From Micrasema longulum (Eukaryota > Arthropoda > Insecta > Trichoptera > Brachycentridae), in NCBI GenBank assembly GCA_022494885.1, contig JAGVSM010001251.1, forward strand, positions 62,001 through 126,000: DNA of 64,000 nucleotides. The letters run 5' to 3'. The notes under the pieces were generated by a model. The model was not told where the DNA came from. It saw only the letters and a list, made by a program, of their open reading frames with translations, and made no database searches. Both the position numbers and the translations under genes were made by a program. Each line of letters begins with the position of its first letter. Position 1 is the stretch's first letter. Positions 10,138-21,120 of this stretch are shown one piece after another.

Positions 10138-12109
10138 ATACTGCAAATAAATCCTGTCTTTTGTTCTATCAGCATATATTTGTTTGTTTGTTTTTTTTTC
10201 TTTCTTCGTGGTTATGTCATTCCATATTTATATGCTATAAATTTTTAAATCATTAAAAAAGGAATAACCTACGCTCAGACGCAAAGTCTTTGTGGGCATT
10301 TTTTCCAAATTATGTCATAGCTTTATTTTACGATGTATTTTTTGAAGTGAATTTTTGTAATTAAAATTCTATGTAAATATATGTATAGAAAAATAAACAA
10401 ATAAAAAAGGTACTTGCAAAAGACACTCCTTTCCTTTTGATTTTTTCGTAAATAAAGGCGAAATGAACGGTCTTACGCTTCAGATGTCAGTCCTGGGAAA
10501 CTATAAAGTATTAACCTGAAAAAACATACTTGAAAAAAAAAAATCAGATCGCATCGATCGTGTTAGAAATCAAACACGAGGCAAAATGTGTTTCGGTAAA
10601 TAGCGATAACTAATAAGGTAAAAATATTCCAATCCAATTATATTTTTATAACAAATATTTTTTGCAAAATCATATTCTCGTGTGGATAGTGAAAGTACCT
10701 ACGCAGTTTAATTATTGTTTTATTCATATTTAGGAAAAACAGTCTGACAAGGTTGTAACATTTTGACATTTTGAAGTTTTAAATTTCTTTACATAGATAA
10801 GTGAGGCAATAATTACATGGTAGAAAAACATGAATGCAAAATGAAATTAACTGCGTTCTTCACCTACCAAGAGGTGTTTTATTGATTGATCGAATAGAAG
10901 TATAAAGGTTAATTTTTATTGCGTAATAATAAACGTCTCTTAATAAAAGAAAACACATCCATAATAATAAATACAAATATTCAAATACTAAGTCATGCAT
11001 GTAATTATATCATGTCTATACCAAAATCGATTCCACACATTGAACACAATACTCGTATTGAGGTGTGAGAAATTGAGCCTGCATTCAATCAATCATCGTA
11101 TGAATGATACCAAAGTCAAATACAGTTTTATATAATGATTATAATAGCGATATTAAACCTTTAAAGGTCAGGGATGCAGAAGATATTAATGATGAGATAT
11201 CTGATTAGTTTGTTCAAATATTATTTTATGACCTACACAGTGTTTTAATACCTTAATTTGTAAATTTGTTAACTCCATAATAATATCTATTTATTTTCGA
11301 GGTGGTTTTTGAGACGTATTTTGATTTTGTAGAATGTTTAAAGCATAATCCAAGTATAAAAAACAAAACATTATGATTAAGAAACTAAATCATTTTATGA
11401 AACAAAAACTACTCTTAAGCTTAAGACTAATCATCTTAATTTCATGTATCTATATAACAAATAATTAAATAACACTATGATCTCAAGCTGATTGATAAAA
11501 AGTTTTTTTTTCTATTCACTCTTCTGCCATTTATTCAGAAATATATTCCAAAATGCTTAATACTGTTTCAAACTCCTTGCAATTTTGAACATGAAAAAAT
11601 AACGCAAATACATTATACAGTTATAATGTCAATAAAAATAAAGAACTATAGTATAGGATAAAATAGGTTGCCAAAAAAACTTGTCACAAAAGCTTATTCC
11701 CGACAGGAGAGATTTCACAACATAGTTTGTTCTGAATCCGAATCATTCTGATCGGTTAGAAAGAGAAGCGTTTACACTATATTTTCCATGTTTTCCTTTT
11801 GCATAGCAATTTGAAGCGTCCGGGCGCCCAGAGAAAATGCATCATTCTAAAATTCAATAACTTTAAAACTTTTGGAAATATTGAAACAAAACTAGAACTG
11901 AATGGTGATAAATAAATAATAAATCACAAAACTAATAAGCATAATTTAATTGAAAACAAGAATAATATAAATTAATACATTTTATAAAATTGATAATCAA
12001 ATTGTCATGTTATCCTATCCGTAACCGTGACTTCGATTTTTTAAAATAAAACTGTTTTTTTTTTAAAGTGTAAAATTCCCGATTTTTTGAGGAGACCTAT
12101 TATCTAATA
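10138..12109. other. Unannotated A+T-rich stretch
   Basis: About 2 kb without a supportable gene, RNA or repeat boundary. Several AATAAA-like hexamers occur by composition and are not evidence of genes. Confidence 0.4.
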
Positions 12110-12640
12110 TTAACAATTAAAATATCCAACTGTTGGCAAAATTCACTAATAACTGAATCAAGCGAAAGTAAAATTATAAATAATTATTAAGAATTATTTT
12201 GAAAAAAATCCGATGCACAAGTATAAATTCTATGTTAAATGAATTGAAAGTACTAACATAATAAAAGAAAATAATATTTTACGATACGATGGTGTTTGTG
12301 TGTAATGTTATTAATTAAAAAAATACACAGAATTTAGAAAAAAATATATCAAAATATTAAAATTACAAAAGGAAATATAAAAATCAGATTCCCATTTAGA
12401 AAAAATATGAAATCAGATATAACTAGTTTATAAAAGGCAGTAAAAAAATATTAATACTTGGGAAAAAACATTTATGAAGAAAACAAAAACAAAATTTAAA
12501 CATAAAGTTAAGAAATATGTGTTAAACAACTTGAAAATGAAATATATGTATGTACATTATTATTATTAAAGCCCACACAAAAATATGTTAACGTGTGTAT
12601 TATTTCAAGATTCAAAATAAAAATAAAAAATGTTGCAGGA
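12110..12640 (+). pseudogene. Decayed LINE 3' end, oldest copy of the family at 21753 and 41096
   Basis: A frame near 12205 reads RIILKKN, then SMLNELKVLT near 12228, FYDTMVFV near 12280, IRFPF near 12382 and KNIYEE near 12465. These align in order with RIILKKNRYTRV, SMVNEMKLLTYKQ, FYNTMIFVHK, IRLPFRKKAK and KNIYEEKN in the two younger copies. The 3' UTR also aligns (ATATGTG, AAATATATN, ATTATTATTA, CACACA, then an A-rich end near 12640). Many stops and indels show it is much older than its two relatives. Confidence 0.75.
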
Positions 12641-13139
12641 AAAAAAACTAGGATTTAAAAATATATAAGTAAACAAAGAATGTTGTAGAATATGTTAATA
12701 CAATTCGAAAAGTAAGAAAAAGATATCTAAATATATTATACACAGGTTCAAAGTCTCACTAAAAAATTCTCTATAAATCTACTGTTGCTTAAAAACCTTT
12801 TGCTTTGAGATGTAATAATATATAAATGGAACGAATTAAAAAATAGTATTGATAAATAAAAAATATATAAAATAGTATATAGTTATAATAATCTATTTTA
12901 ATCCTAAAATATGTTCAAAGAAATTTAAGAAAGATGATTTTCGTCCCATATGTATAGGGATGCATAGTGGCTCCTGCCCTTGTAGTAATTTAAAGAAAAA
13001 CGGCTCTGAACAAAATCATCAAATTGTATTATCTCTATCGATCAGGAAAAAAAAATATTCGTTGTATATTATAAAATGAATTAAATGAATAAAATACCTC
13101 ATGTAATTATATGGTTATCGACGAAAGGAAAGAATCCAT
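12641..13139. other. A+T-rich spacer, nothing recognised
   Basis: Very A+T-rich with no motifs I can name. Confidence 0.4.
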
Positions 13140-13189
13140 TTAGTTTGAAAAGTACTTAATCCATTACATCGAACGTTTTAAAATAAAAA

Positions 13190-13545
13190 GCTCCCGCGCG
13201 TAACGTAACGAAAATTGTTACCGTTTTATGACATAACTTTAATATGAAATTTGGCAAGTGCGGCTTTCAGTAAACTTCACGTGACTACAGAGAGTAGCAC
13301 GAGGCGTGAGTGTAATTTATGTTTCTAGTCTTTATACTTGTAGTGCATAAACAAATCGGAGATTGCCATTTGCCAGCTACATCGTGGCAGTCGGATCAGA
13401 GACGCTGTGAAACGAAAGTGAAACCCGCATTTTGACGACATTTTGTAATGTAAATAAATACACTCAAAAATGGTTCACGCTAACGTTTCTAACCCGGGAA
13501 CTGCTGTCAATATTAATAACAGCGTTACTAATTGATTTAAGGAAC
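13190..13545 (+). other. CpG-containing leader-like region with short ORF, possible LINE 5' end
   Basis: This region is less A+T-rich than its neighbours (CCCGCGCGTAACGTAACG near 13193). It contains a TTTCAGTAAACTTCACGTG block near 13266 with an arthropod-type TCAGT initiator, and leads to an ATG near 13470 opening a 21-codon frame (MVHANVSNPGTAVNINNSVT then stop). Because a LINE-like C-terminal frame lies directly downstream (13588-13776), this may be the 5' UTR and ORF1 start of an internally deleted retrotransposon. It could equally be an unrelated promoter or part of an LTR. Confidence 0.3.
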
Positions 13546-13587
13546 ACTCAGGTTGGAACCGTTCGTAAATTAACACTTTAATAGTAA

Positions 13588-13776
13588 TGTTACAAATGCA
13601 ACACCAGAGCAGCTCAAAACTCTCCATTAAGAAGAGCAATCAATAACTTGTCAAAATATGAGAAGATGGACGATTCGGACTTGTTCAATGACTCAGCTCT
13701 CCGCTACAAACGGAAGCTGAGTCTCATTGACATTAATAAATTTAGCATTAAAAAAAAACTTAATCTTCTCCCATGA
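13588..13776 (+). pseudogene. C-terminal end of a retrotransposon ORF (SPLRR...DLF motif)
   Basis: A 62-codon open frame ends at TGA 13774-13776. It contains NTRAAQNSPLRRAINNLSKY followed by DDSDLF. The arrangement of an Arg-rich NSPLxR block, then a loosely spaced D-(L/I)-F, is common at the very C-terminus of insect Jockey/I-type LINE proteins, where it follows the polymerase. Here the polymerase is absent, so this is a remnant. It is followed by a plausible 3' UTR. The identification rests on one short motif and is moderate at best. Confidence 0.45.
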
Positions 13777-13831
13777 CACACATAACATACACACCATATT
13801 TCGCACACATCACTCCGTATACCACACACCA

Positions 13832-13908
13832 GGGCTAGTTTTCCGATCACTAATTAGTATGTAAAAACGCGCTATAACGCGCTATAATTGTGTTCGGAAT
13901 ACTAGCCC
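13832..13908. repeat. Short inverted-repeat element with internal tandem CGCGCTATAA
   Basis: The left end GGGCTAGTTTTCCGATCAC (13832) and the right end, complement of GTGTTCGGAATACTAGCCC (13908), match at 17 of 19 positions. The 39-nt loop contains CGCGCTATAA twice in tandem. It may be a micro-MITE or a stem-loop in the 3' UTR of the preceding retroelement. Confidence 0.6.
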
Positions 13909-14870
13909 AGGGACGAATCATCCATATAAGCGATTATGCTCAGCTTACCATTATATTTGACTATCGATAACAATATTTCATTAGAGTTTTGTTTATGGGA
14001 AAATAAATCAAATAATTGTTATTCATTATAAATTACCATCACCGTTCATAACATGTTCCCCCAAAAATAATTATATAAATATTTACGGCGCTCTCAGCGC
14101 CCAGCCCGTTCCCAGTGAACGAAGAATCTAGCAGATTACTATAGCTTACTTATTCATATATTTATACTGTAATTAAATTCTTAAAACCCAAATGCTGTTA
14201 TTTCCTCCTTAGTAAGCATGCAGATTGTTTATTTGAAAAATAGTATTTCAAACATGATTTTCTAAGGCCTACAATTCTTTAATATTTTACAGTTAACATA
14301 GAACATGTGGCGCTCGATGTGGCCCTTTTGGAATTATTCATTTCTAGAAGGAATCTGCACAGCGCCTTTTAAATGACATTTAAATCATAATGAAAATTAC
14401 TCTCGTCGTTGTGGTATTTTTTGATAAACTTTTGTACAAGTCTGTGTTGTATTATATAGTGTGAAATATAGCTACATGTATGGCGAAGTTAATAATAATT
14501 ACTGTTGGAGTTGATTTGAAAGTTATTGGTAAAAATATTTTTTTATCAAAAGCTGAAGTAGTGAAGTAGTTCACAAAACTACGGAAAAAATATCTATTCA
14601 TTTATTACTTATATGTAGGCACAACTTTATTAACATTTTTTTGTAGATTACCCATAAAATAATCACCGCTCGCCACTACCACACCTACACATCAAATTCC
14701 GAAATAATAATAACACTTACATAATTTAAATAATATGTACCTACATATTATTATTACATCTTGTTGACCCGTTTAGAAATTTGTACTATACATTGTGTTT
14801 TATGTTTTTTTTGCGATAATTTCCATGTATTATAATAAGTAGCACTGTGTGCATAACAATAAATATATTA
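13909..14870. other. Unannotated stretch
   Basis: A somewhat GC-richer patch near 14090-14125 (GGCGCTCTCAGCGCCCAGCC) and another near 14305-14370 are unexplained. Nothing else is supportable. Confidence 0.35.
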
Positions 14871-15162
14871 AATTTGGTAATGTATCCAAAATAAAACAAG
14901 TTTATTGGATTATAATTCTACTTTTTAAAAATAAAATATACAAAGGGTATATTGTGACGCGTTTCGTCTTGTTATGACATTTTCAAACAAACTAACTAAA
15001 ATATTTACAAAGTTTCCTTATATACTAAAAATAATTGCTGTTTTATGTTTGTGGATTTCTATACAAGCAGACAATGCAGATGCAGACAATTGGTAGAATT
15101 CCATATTTAATTTGGTAATGTATCCAAAATAAAACAAGTTTATTGGATTATAATTCTACTTT
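14871..15162. repeat. 54-bp direct repeat flanking a 184-bp segment
   Basis: Positions 14871-14924 and 15109-15162 are identical (starting AATTTGGTAATGTATCCAAA). The intervening segment contains GTGACGCGTTTCGTCTTG near 14955. The arrangement is either a tandem duplication of about 238 bp that has since diverged in one part, or the remains of an element bounded by direct repeats. 54 bp is far too long for a normal target duplication. Confidence 0.75.
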
Positions 15163-15470
15163 ATTTAACAGTTAAACCTAGTTAATTCACCTTTACTTAA
15201 TATTTTCATAAAATAAAAACTAAATTATTTGTTATTTCATATAAACTAAACGTAAATTTTGACATTCAGTTTAAAGCCATGTATTCAATATTTACCTACA
15301 AATACAAGAATAGTCGTCGGCAGATAAGAATGCGTACGCTCACATAGTACCCGCAGTGTAAAATATGTGTTAGAGTAGGCATTCTAATCTGGCGACGACT
15401 CTACCGAAATTTGATAAATAAATACTGTTTTGGAGAACTTAACCTATAAAATCTAACACATGTTTTTGTC

Positions 15471-15714
15471 TGCCTTGTGGCGAGATATTTAGAGCTTCCC
15501 TACCATGCAAGAGATCTCGGGTTCGATTCCCAACATGGTTGACATGAAATATTTATTTAAAGGGGTCTTTTTACAGAACATTTCATAATCCCTGGACTGG
15601 CTCCTGAAGCATAAGACAGATCATCTTGCCACAAAAATGATAAAGGTACGCTGCGATTCGTTTACCAATAGAGTGCCTAATGCACCATTAGGTGAGGAAA
15701 GGTGATGATATATA
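15471..15714 (+). repeat. tRNA-derived SINE family B, near full-length copy
   Basis: The head has TGCCTTGTGGCGAGATATTT and a B box GGTTCGATTCC near 15521-15531, from a tRNA ancestor. The body has CATGCAAGAGATCTCGGG, CCCTGGACTGG, AGCATAAGACAGATCATCTT and CGCTGCGATTCG, and the copy ends in GTGATGATA, the family's GATGAT tail. Other copies are at 38797, 54016, 55300 and, truncated, 3131. It is a different family from SINE A. Confidence 0.87.
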
Positions 15715-15834
15715 TTTTGAAATGAGTAAGTAATAAATGTTACACAGGTTTTCATTTGTGTGTGGTTTACCTTTGTTTTAGATTTGCCAATAGTTATTTT
15801 TAAATTACTATTTTTAAATAAGCAATGGTGACTG
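15715..15834. other. Short spacer
   Basis: Nothing recognised. Confidence 0.3.
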
Positions 15835-15920
15835 ACCGAAGTTTCGGTTTCGGCCAGGTTCGGTCGACAAAACGAGTTTCGGCAGCGGTTTCGGTTTTAG
15901 CCAAAAATTGGCCGTAACTT
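15835..15920. repeat. TTTCGG-rich block, possible hAT-type terminus
   Basis: TTTCGG or TTCGG recurs about six times in 70 bp (GACCGAAGTTTCGGTTTCGG at 15835, then GTTCGG, GTTTCGG, GGTTTCGG), with GGCC blocks. Subterminal clusters of this type occur in some insect hAT transposons. I cannot find the matching other end, so only the repeat itself is certain. Confidence 0.4.
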
Positions 15921-16299
15921 CAGGTCATGCTAAACCTGCAGTCGGGATGTGTCGGATTAGCTTAACGGATTTGAACATTGTGCAAAGCTTCTTGAAAATG
16001 TACGAAAAAAATAATAAAAAATATTCGAATAAAAACTAACTACTTTGTGGAAGATTTCCGGTTTACTTACCGTCAACGGACCAATCGGCGGAACTGACCG
16101 AGAAGAAGCGGAAGAGAACTTGAGACGTCACACGCGGAGTTATTTCAGAAATACAAATCTTAAAAAAATCATAATGCTGATGCATGAAAAATTAAGAAAA
16201 AAAATTTGGCACAGTTTACTAGTCTATTAACAAATAAAACATTAAAACAAAACCTCTGAAATTCATCATTGAGTAAAAATCTTTCTTTAATTTTTTTTT
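15921..16299. other. Unannotated spacer
   Basis: The frame at 16045-16230 has no recognised motif. Confidence 0.3.
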
Positions 16300-16376
16300 T
16301 GCAACAGGCGGGAACCGCACCCGCGACGCCAGATTCACAGTTTTACAGTTTTCCGTCTAACCTACGGCGCCTGTCG
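16300..16376 (-). repeat. tRNA-like SINE head, family C
   Basis: On the minus strand the segment reads AGGCGCCGTAGGTTAGACGG, then ACTGTGAATCTGGCGTCGCG and GGTGCGGTTCCCGCCTGTTG, resembling a tRNA with A-box and B-box-like regions, followed by an A-rich stretch. Related sequences are at 49503-49585 and 52040-52110 on the plus strand, both with CTGTGAAA, a B box and a CC(A/T)G-type 3' arm. It does not fold as a clean cloverleaf on inspection, so a SINE or tRNA pseudogene is preferred to a functional tRNA. Confidence 0.5.
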
Positions 16377-17145
16377 ATTGATTATTTTAGTCGTCGTATT
16401 CTAAATTTGTTCGGCATCCAGGAACATTAATGGCGAATATAGAGGGTCCACCGTACTCTTGATTTTAGTCAGTCAAAATTTACATTTAATTTCTCTAATG
16501 GCGTGCGCACGACATTCCCTTATGTCCATAGAAACATTTCGTGGAACAGTTACAGTGTTATTAAATAATATGACATTATTGAATTATTTCGCATGTGAAA
16601 GCATGTCCGCTAAATATAATATAATGTCGGTCGTGCTGATCTGTTATGATAACAATCGAAAATTAAGATCGATTTACGTTCACATTTATAAATCATAATC
16701 CTATTGCCAGATTAGTTTTAAGCAGGATAGGAATCTACACACTTTTCAGATAAATATCTAAAGGCTCAATAGAGCTACAACGTCAACGGTGGGTGAAAGA
16801 CAGACAGACATAACACTAGAGCACATTGCGTATCATCTAAGACCACATGACATAGCAGAATAAGGAAGTTCAATGGTTTAAAAAAAATTGTTAATAAACT
16901 ATAAAACTAAACCAAAAATAAATCAATTTATGTACCGTATTATGATCGTTATGATTTTTTGTAATTTTGAAATTACTCTGCCCGTGAAGTCACTAATTGC
17001 CGTCGGTGAGTTGTTCTGATTGGTGAGTTGACGTCCCAAAAACTAGAAATCTGTCGAACGCTGTAGTTGATTGATTGATTAGCAAGAACTTGTGACGTAG
17101 ATCAAAGTAATTATCATTCAAAAAATAAAACTACCCTCGGTAATT
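16377..17145. other. Unannotated stretch
   Basis: The frame at 16459-16698 has no recognised motif. Confidence 0.35.
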
Positions 17146-17421
17146 TTATCGTGCAGCATGCCATGTGGATTTGTTCGATCCGTCTGACCCCAGGCAGTGA
17201 AACTTTTTTACTAAAACATATATTATTTTCGTCCAAATGTTTGCAGGCAAATCTGAATCACTTATTTCACAAAAATCAGCATTAAAATAATGAAAGAAAT
17301 ATTGATGTTCAAACATAGGAAGAATGGCTAATGTTACACAACATGTGAAGTGGCCACATAAACTAGCCATTGACAGATCATAAGCCCTGTAAATGCCTAT
17401 TTTTCCATATTCCCATCTCAA
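17146..17421 (-). pseudogene. Repeat-borne coding-like segment (GIYRAYDLS family), copy 1
   Basis: The minus strand encodes 91 residues starting MRWEYGKIGIYRAYDLSMAS and continuing CGHFTCCVTLAILPMFEHQY. A second copy at 35683-35800 on the plus strand encodes GIYRAYDLSLAGLSVHFTH followed by CVTFTILPIFEHPYFF. The match is at both DNA and protein level, with several changes that keep the amino-acid class, so both derive from one coding repeat. I do not recognise the protein. The second copy is shorter and diverges after FF. It may be a fragment of a transposon-encoded protein or of a dispersed host gene family. Confidence 0.5.
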
Positions 17422-17667
17422 AAAAGTTATTTGTCTCTATTTAAGTATCTATATGAATTATCAATCTTCATTACATCTACAATTTTCGTAGTTAAAAAAT
17501 AACAGAACGATTACTGTCCACAAACTAATTTACTACACGGTTATTTAAAAAAAAACTGTTTATTTTATTAAGTATAATCGTTTCTTTGCTAACAACACCG
17601 CATAAGTCAAAAACTGCTTATTTTATTGAATTGAAGAGGAATAATAATTAGACCTAGGCCGGATTGT

Positions 17668-17816
17668 TTGATCATTAGTCATTAGTAATAATTGAAAATT
17701 TAAAGTAATAGTAACAACCTTAAAAACAGAATACATTTTTTATGAAAATAGGAATATTATTTCATAACTAATTGTTACTTTTGATTTTTGACTATTAGCT
17801 ACTAATGATCTAACAT
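17668..17816. repeat. Foldback with about 45-bp imperfect arms
   Basis: The arms share GATCATTAGT, AGTAATA and AGTAACAA blocks in opposite orientation (left about 17668-17712, right about 17771-17816). Non-coding and A+T-rich; a third ATCATTAGTAATAGTC block follows at about 17816-17831. Confidence 0.55.
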
Positions 17817-17831
17817 CATTAGTAATAGTCA

Positions 17832-18465
17832 AATTTTATTTAATGCATTTAGAGGAGTGGTAAAGTTGAGCTTTTTTATTTTATATTTAATTTTATTGGA
17901 AATCCAACTGACATTTGAAAAATAATAAGTTACATACCTATTATAAATACTTTTCATAAGGTCCAATAGGAAGCTTCCTTAATAAATTGGTAACATAAAT
18001 AATTGTCACATAAATATAATACATAATGTAAAATAACAAATTATATAATGTATTATTTACTTATACCTAAATGTAGTTTATATTATTAAAAATAAAATAA
18101 ATAAAACAATTTACACTTGAATATCGGTCGCACTGTTGCATATTATGATATACATTATTTCGAATATAGCTGACCATATTAGTGTGCTTTTATTATATGC
18201 CCATATACAGCACGGCGCACAGCACATCTGCATATACGCTCAGGATTCAAGGCACAATAACATAACTTGAATTAGTTTTAAAAACTTAATTTTTACGTGA
18301 AGTTAAAGACATGTTATTATTATCAACATGTTTAAATTGATGTTTTTTTTATTAATTAATTTTGATTATTATAGCTTTTTTATTTATTTTATTAATATTA
18401 TAAAGTAATGCCTAGTAGGAGAACACCCGTGCTAAGGCAGACTAACATAAACGTTTATTTATATA
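17832..18465. other. A+T-rich stretch, nothing recognised
   Basis: No supportable feature. Confidence 0.4.
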
Positions 18466-18690
18466 TTTCCATATACATACACACGAACGTGTGCACACAT
18501 ATAAACATACATACACACATACATACACACCCATACACACATATAAATATATTTATAGATATATATACATACACATACATATGTATACACATACATATAC
18601 ACATACCAACATACACGTACGTTCATACATATACACACACACACATACACACCCTTACATACACATTATATATGTATATGTATAAATTTT
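18466..18690. repeat. Compound (CA/ATAC)n microsatellite
   Basis: About 220 bp of interspersed CACA, CATA, ACACAC and TATA units on the plus strand. The open frames that cross it on both strands are artefacts of the repeat. Confidence 0.95.
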
Positions 18691-18793
18691 TACTTTCTTT
18701 ATTCGTTACACATTTTAAATCAAATAAACAGTTTTTTCGTCGTCAGAGACCAAAAAATGACTTCTGCGGTGTTGTTAGATAAATGACAAAATA

Positions 18794-19075
18794 CGAGGGT
18801 TGTGTAAAAAATAATCGCAATAATTTTCCGAATTTATTGTGGTCCCCCAAGCCATAAACTCAACAAGCAGGACGGTCACCAAATTCCTCCACGGACTGGC
18901 GGCGGACTTCTTTGAAGCTGGATTCCAAAAGTGGATTAGTCGTCAACAAAAATGCGTTGAAAAATCTGGCGATTATGTTAAAAATTAAGATTTCCAATGA
19001 TGTATTTTTCAGTTCAAATAAAAAATGCCTTAAACCTGAAAAAAAATTTAGAACCTTTTTTTCACACAACCCTCG
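18794..19075 (+). mobile_element. Mariner-derived MITE, 282 bp, with transposase C-terminus
   Basis: The ends CGAGGGTTGTGTAAAAAA (18794) and the inverted GGTTTTTTTCACACAACCCTCG-like end (19075) pair, and TA flanks both sides (18792-18793 and 19076-19077). Inside, the plus strand encodes LAADFFEAGFQKWISRQQ followed by KCVEKSGDYVKN and a stop near 18988, which is the conserved C-terminus of a mariner transposase. The rest of the gene is deleted. The inverted repeats differ from those of the mariner at 6069, so this is a second, independent lineage. Confidence 0.9.
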
Positions 19076-19077
19076 TA

Positions 19078-21120
19078 GGTAATAATGTCTTTTACTTTTA
19101 CTTCTGACAGACTACATATTTATACGTAGGTTATTCATAAACCTTTTATTATTTGAATTCGTTTAATAATAACTACTTTGAATTACTTGTTATTTACTCT
19201 TGTTCCAAAATGATACGGAGACGTAGGTAAGTATGTATTATTTAAAAATAATATTAATTACAGGCACAGCTTAATTGCCCGGGTAGATACTTGGTATCTT
19301 TTATTAATTGACCCAATGAAAATTTATATGTTTCATGTAGGTTTATTTCATCAGCCTTTAGAGACAAAGCCTTATTAATATATTTACTTTTAAATTATGC
19401 AAGTCACATTGTTTAAACATAATTTTATTCGTGGATCATAACGGCTGAATGCTATTACACATTTTCACAAAATTAAATGTGATGTAAAATATAATGGCTT
19501 AGCTATCCATATTGATAATTCCCCGAGACTTTACTTCATACTAAAACGTGATCAAACGTCGAATGGTAACTTATCTAGATTAACAAAGCTCTTGCAAATC
19601 AAATGCATTATTTGTAATGCATATTACCTACGTTCCAATAAAAATATCACAAGTCACATTTCGATTGAAAAATAAAAGCTACCCTTATTTTCATCCAATG
19701 GTGCATAGGAAACTGCAAAATTGTCGTTTTTGTGTTTAAGTATGCAGACATTTCCCTAAACATATTTTGTATCGACGTAATTGACGGTATAATTATTTTA
19801 AAAACATTTTGCAAAACCAAAAATGTCTACATTATACTATATTTTTTTTAATAAATTAAAAAAATATAGTGGCACCATGATCATTATACATTTTCCTCAA
19901 AACGAGCGAACTTTAAATTGTGCCCGTGTTTTTGCGAGTGTAACTGCTCCACTGTAAAAGTGATTTTTAAAAGTTATGATATTATTATTGCCGGGCTACA
20001 ATTTGCAGTATTTTTATTACAGCGAAAATGTATTAATACCTATAAAATTTTAGGTCCAACCATATAAATCTACCGTTGGATGTATATGGTAAGTGAAATC
20101 TAAATGTATATATCGGGTCACAAATATAAATGCCAATATTTTTTTTTCCAGATAAACTTTTTATTTGCTTTCGTTATTTTTTCTAAATTTAATTATCTAC
20201 TTCAATTGATTTTTTGCTCTTCATCTGTGTTTTTATTTTTCTATTTTCCACTTACTCGTATTTAAAAAAAAACCTGAATGTAACTTAATATTTTTATTTT
20301 TTATATCTCTTTTTATTTTATGTACCTATATATACATCCTTATCACAGATTTTGTCATGTATTCTAGATTTAGCATACCCACGCAATAGCCATGCCTATG
20401 TGAGATTTTTGTTTTAGTAAATAAAGTGATATAAGTATGTAATTAAAAAAATGTACCAAAAATGTAAATAAAATAAATAAAAACAAAATAATTATCAAGG
20501 TCTTGTCAAATTATAATTTAAAAAACCCAAACTGAACTGATCGTTTGTTGAAAGATAAATTAGTCTTAATATGACTTATAAAAGACCAAAAAACATCAAT
20601 ACAACACAAGAAACAATGAATTTGTTTCTCTATAGAAATAAGATTATATTGAGAATGTACAAGTTTGGGTAGATATAAATAGGAAAGCGATTACTTTTTA
20701 TTTGATTTGAGAAAACTTTTATATTAAAGTGTTATAAACCATTACGTAGGTATTAAGGTTGTTGGGTCTAAAATGAAGTGATAGGATTTTAAAATACGTT
20801 TACATTGGAGCGAGGTATTTGAGATATATTTTCAAATGCAGTTTTCTCAAAATGAGATATGTTGAGTTATTTTCCTATTAGACTGGGGTATCTTTATATT
20901 TTGACCGCTTGTTTAGAGACAATGAAACCTTTTGAGTGTAAAATTACAATGTTCCTTAAATTGGTCACAAAATCACTGTCGGCAGGAATAACAAAATCTG
21001 TAAAATAGAAAGAAGGATAGGTCTCGCGGCGGTGGCCATTGGGTAAACTAATTACACATTATTTCGAAGCTATATTTAAACCTCGCTAAATACCGGAGAA
21101 CATATAATACAATTAACCAA
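19078..21120. other. Unannotated A+T-rich stretch
   Basis: About 2 kb without a supportable gene or mobile element. A 35-nt A+T palindrome lies at 19836-19870. Confidence 0.4.

Noticed and set aside
18408..18782. Open frames of up to 124 codons rich in Thr, His and Tyr, on both strands
   Set aside because: They are produced by the CA/ATAC microsatellite and have no protein-like composition.
19836..19870. A+T palindrome as a terminator or element end
   Set aside because: It is made of A/T runs expected in this composition, with no other supporting feature.
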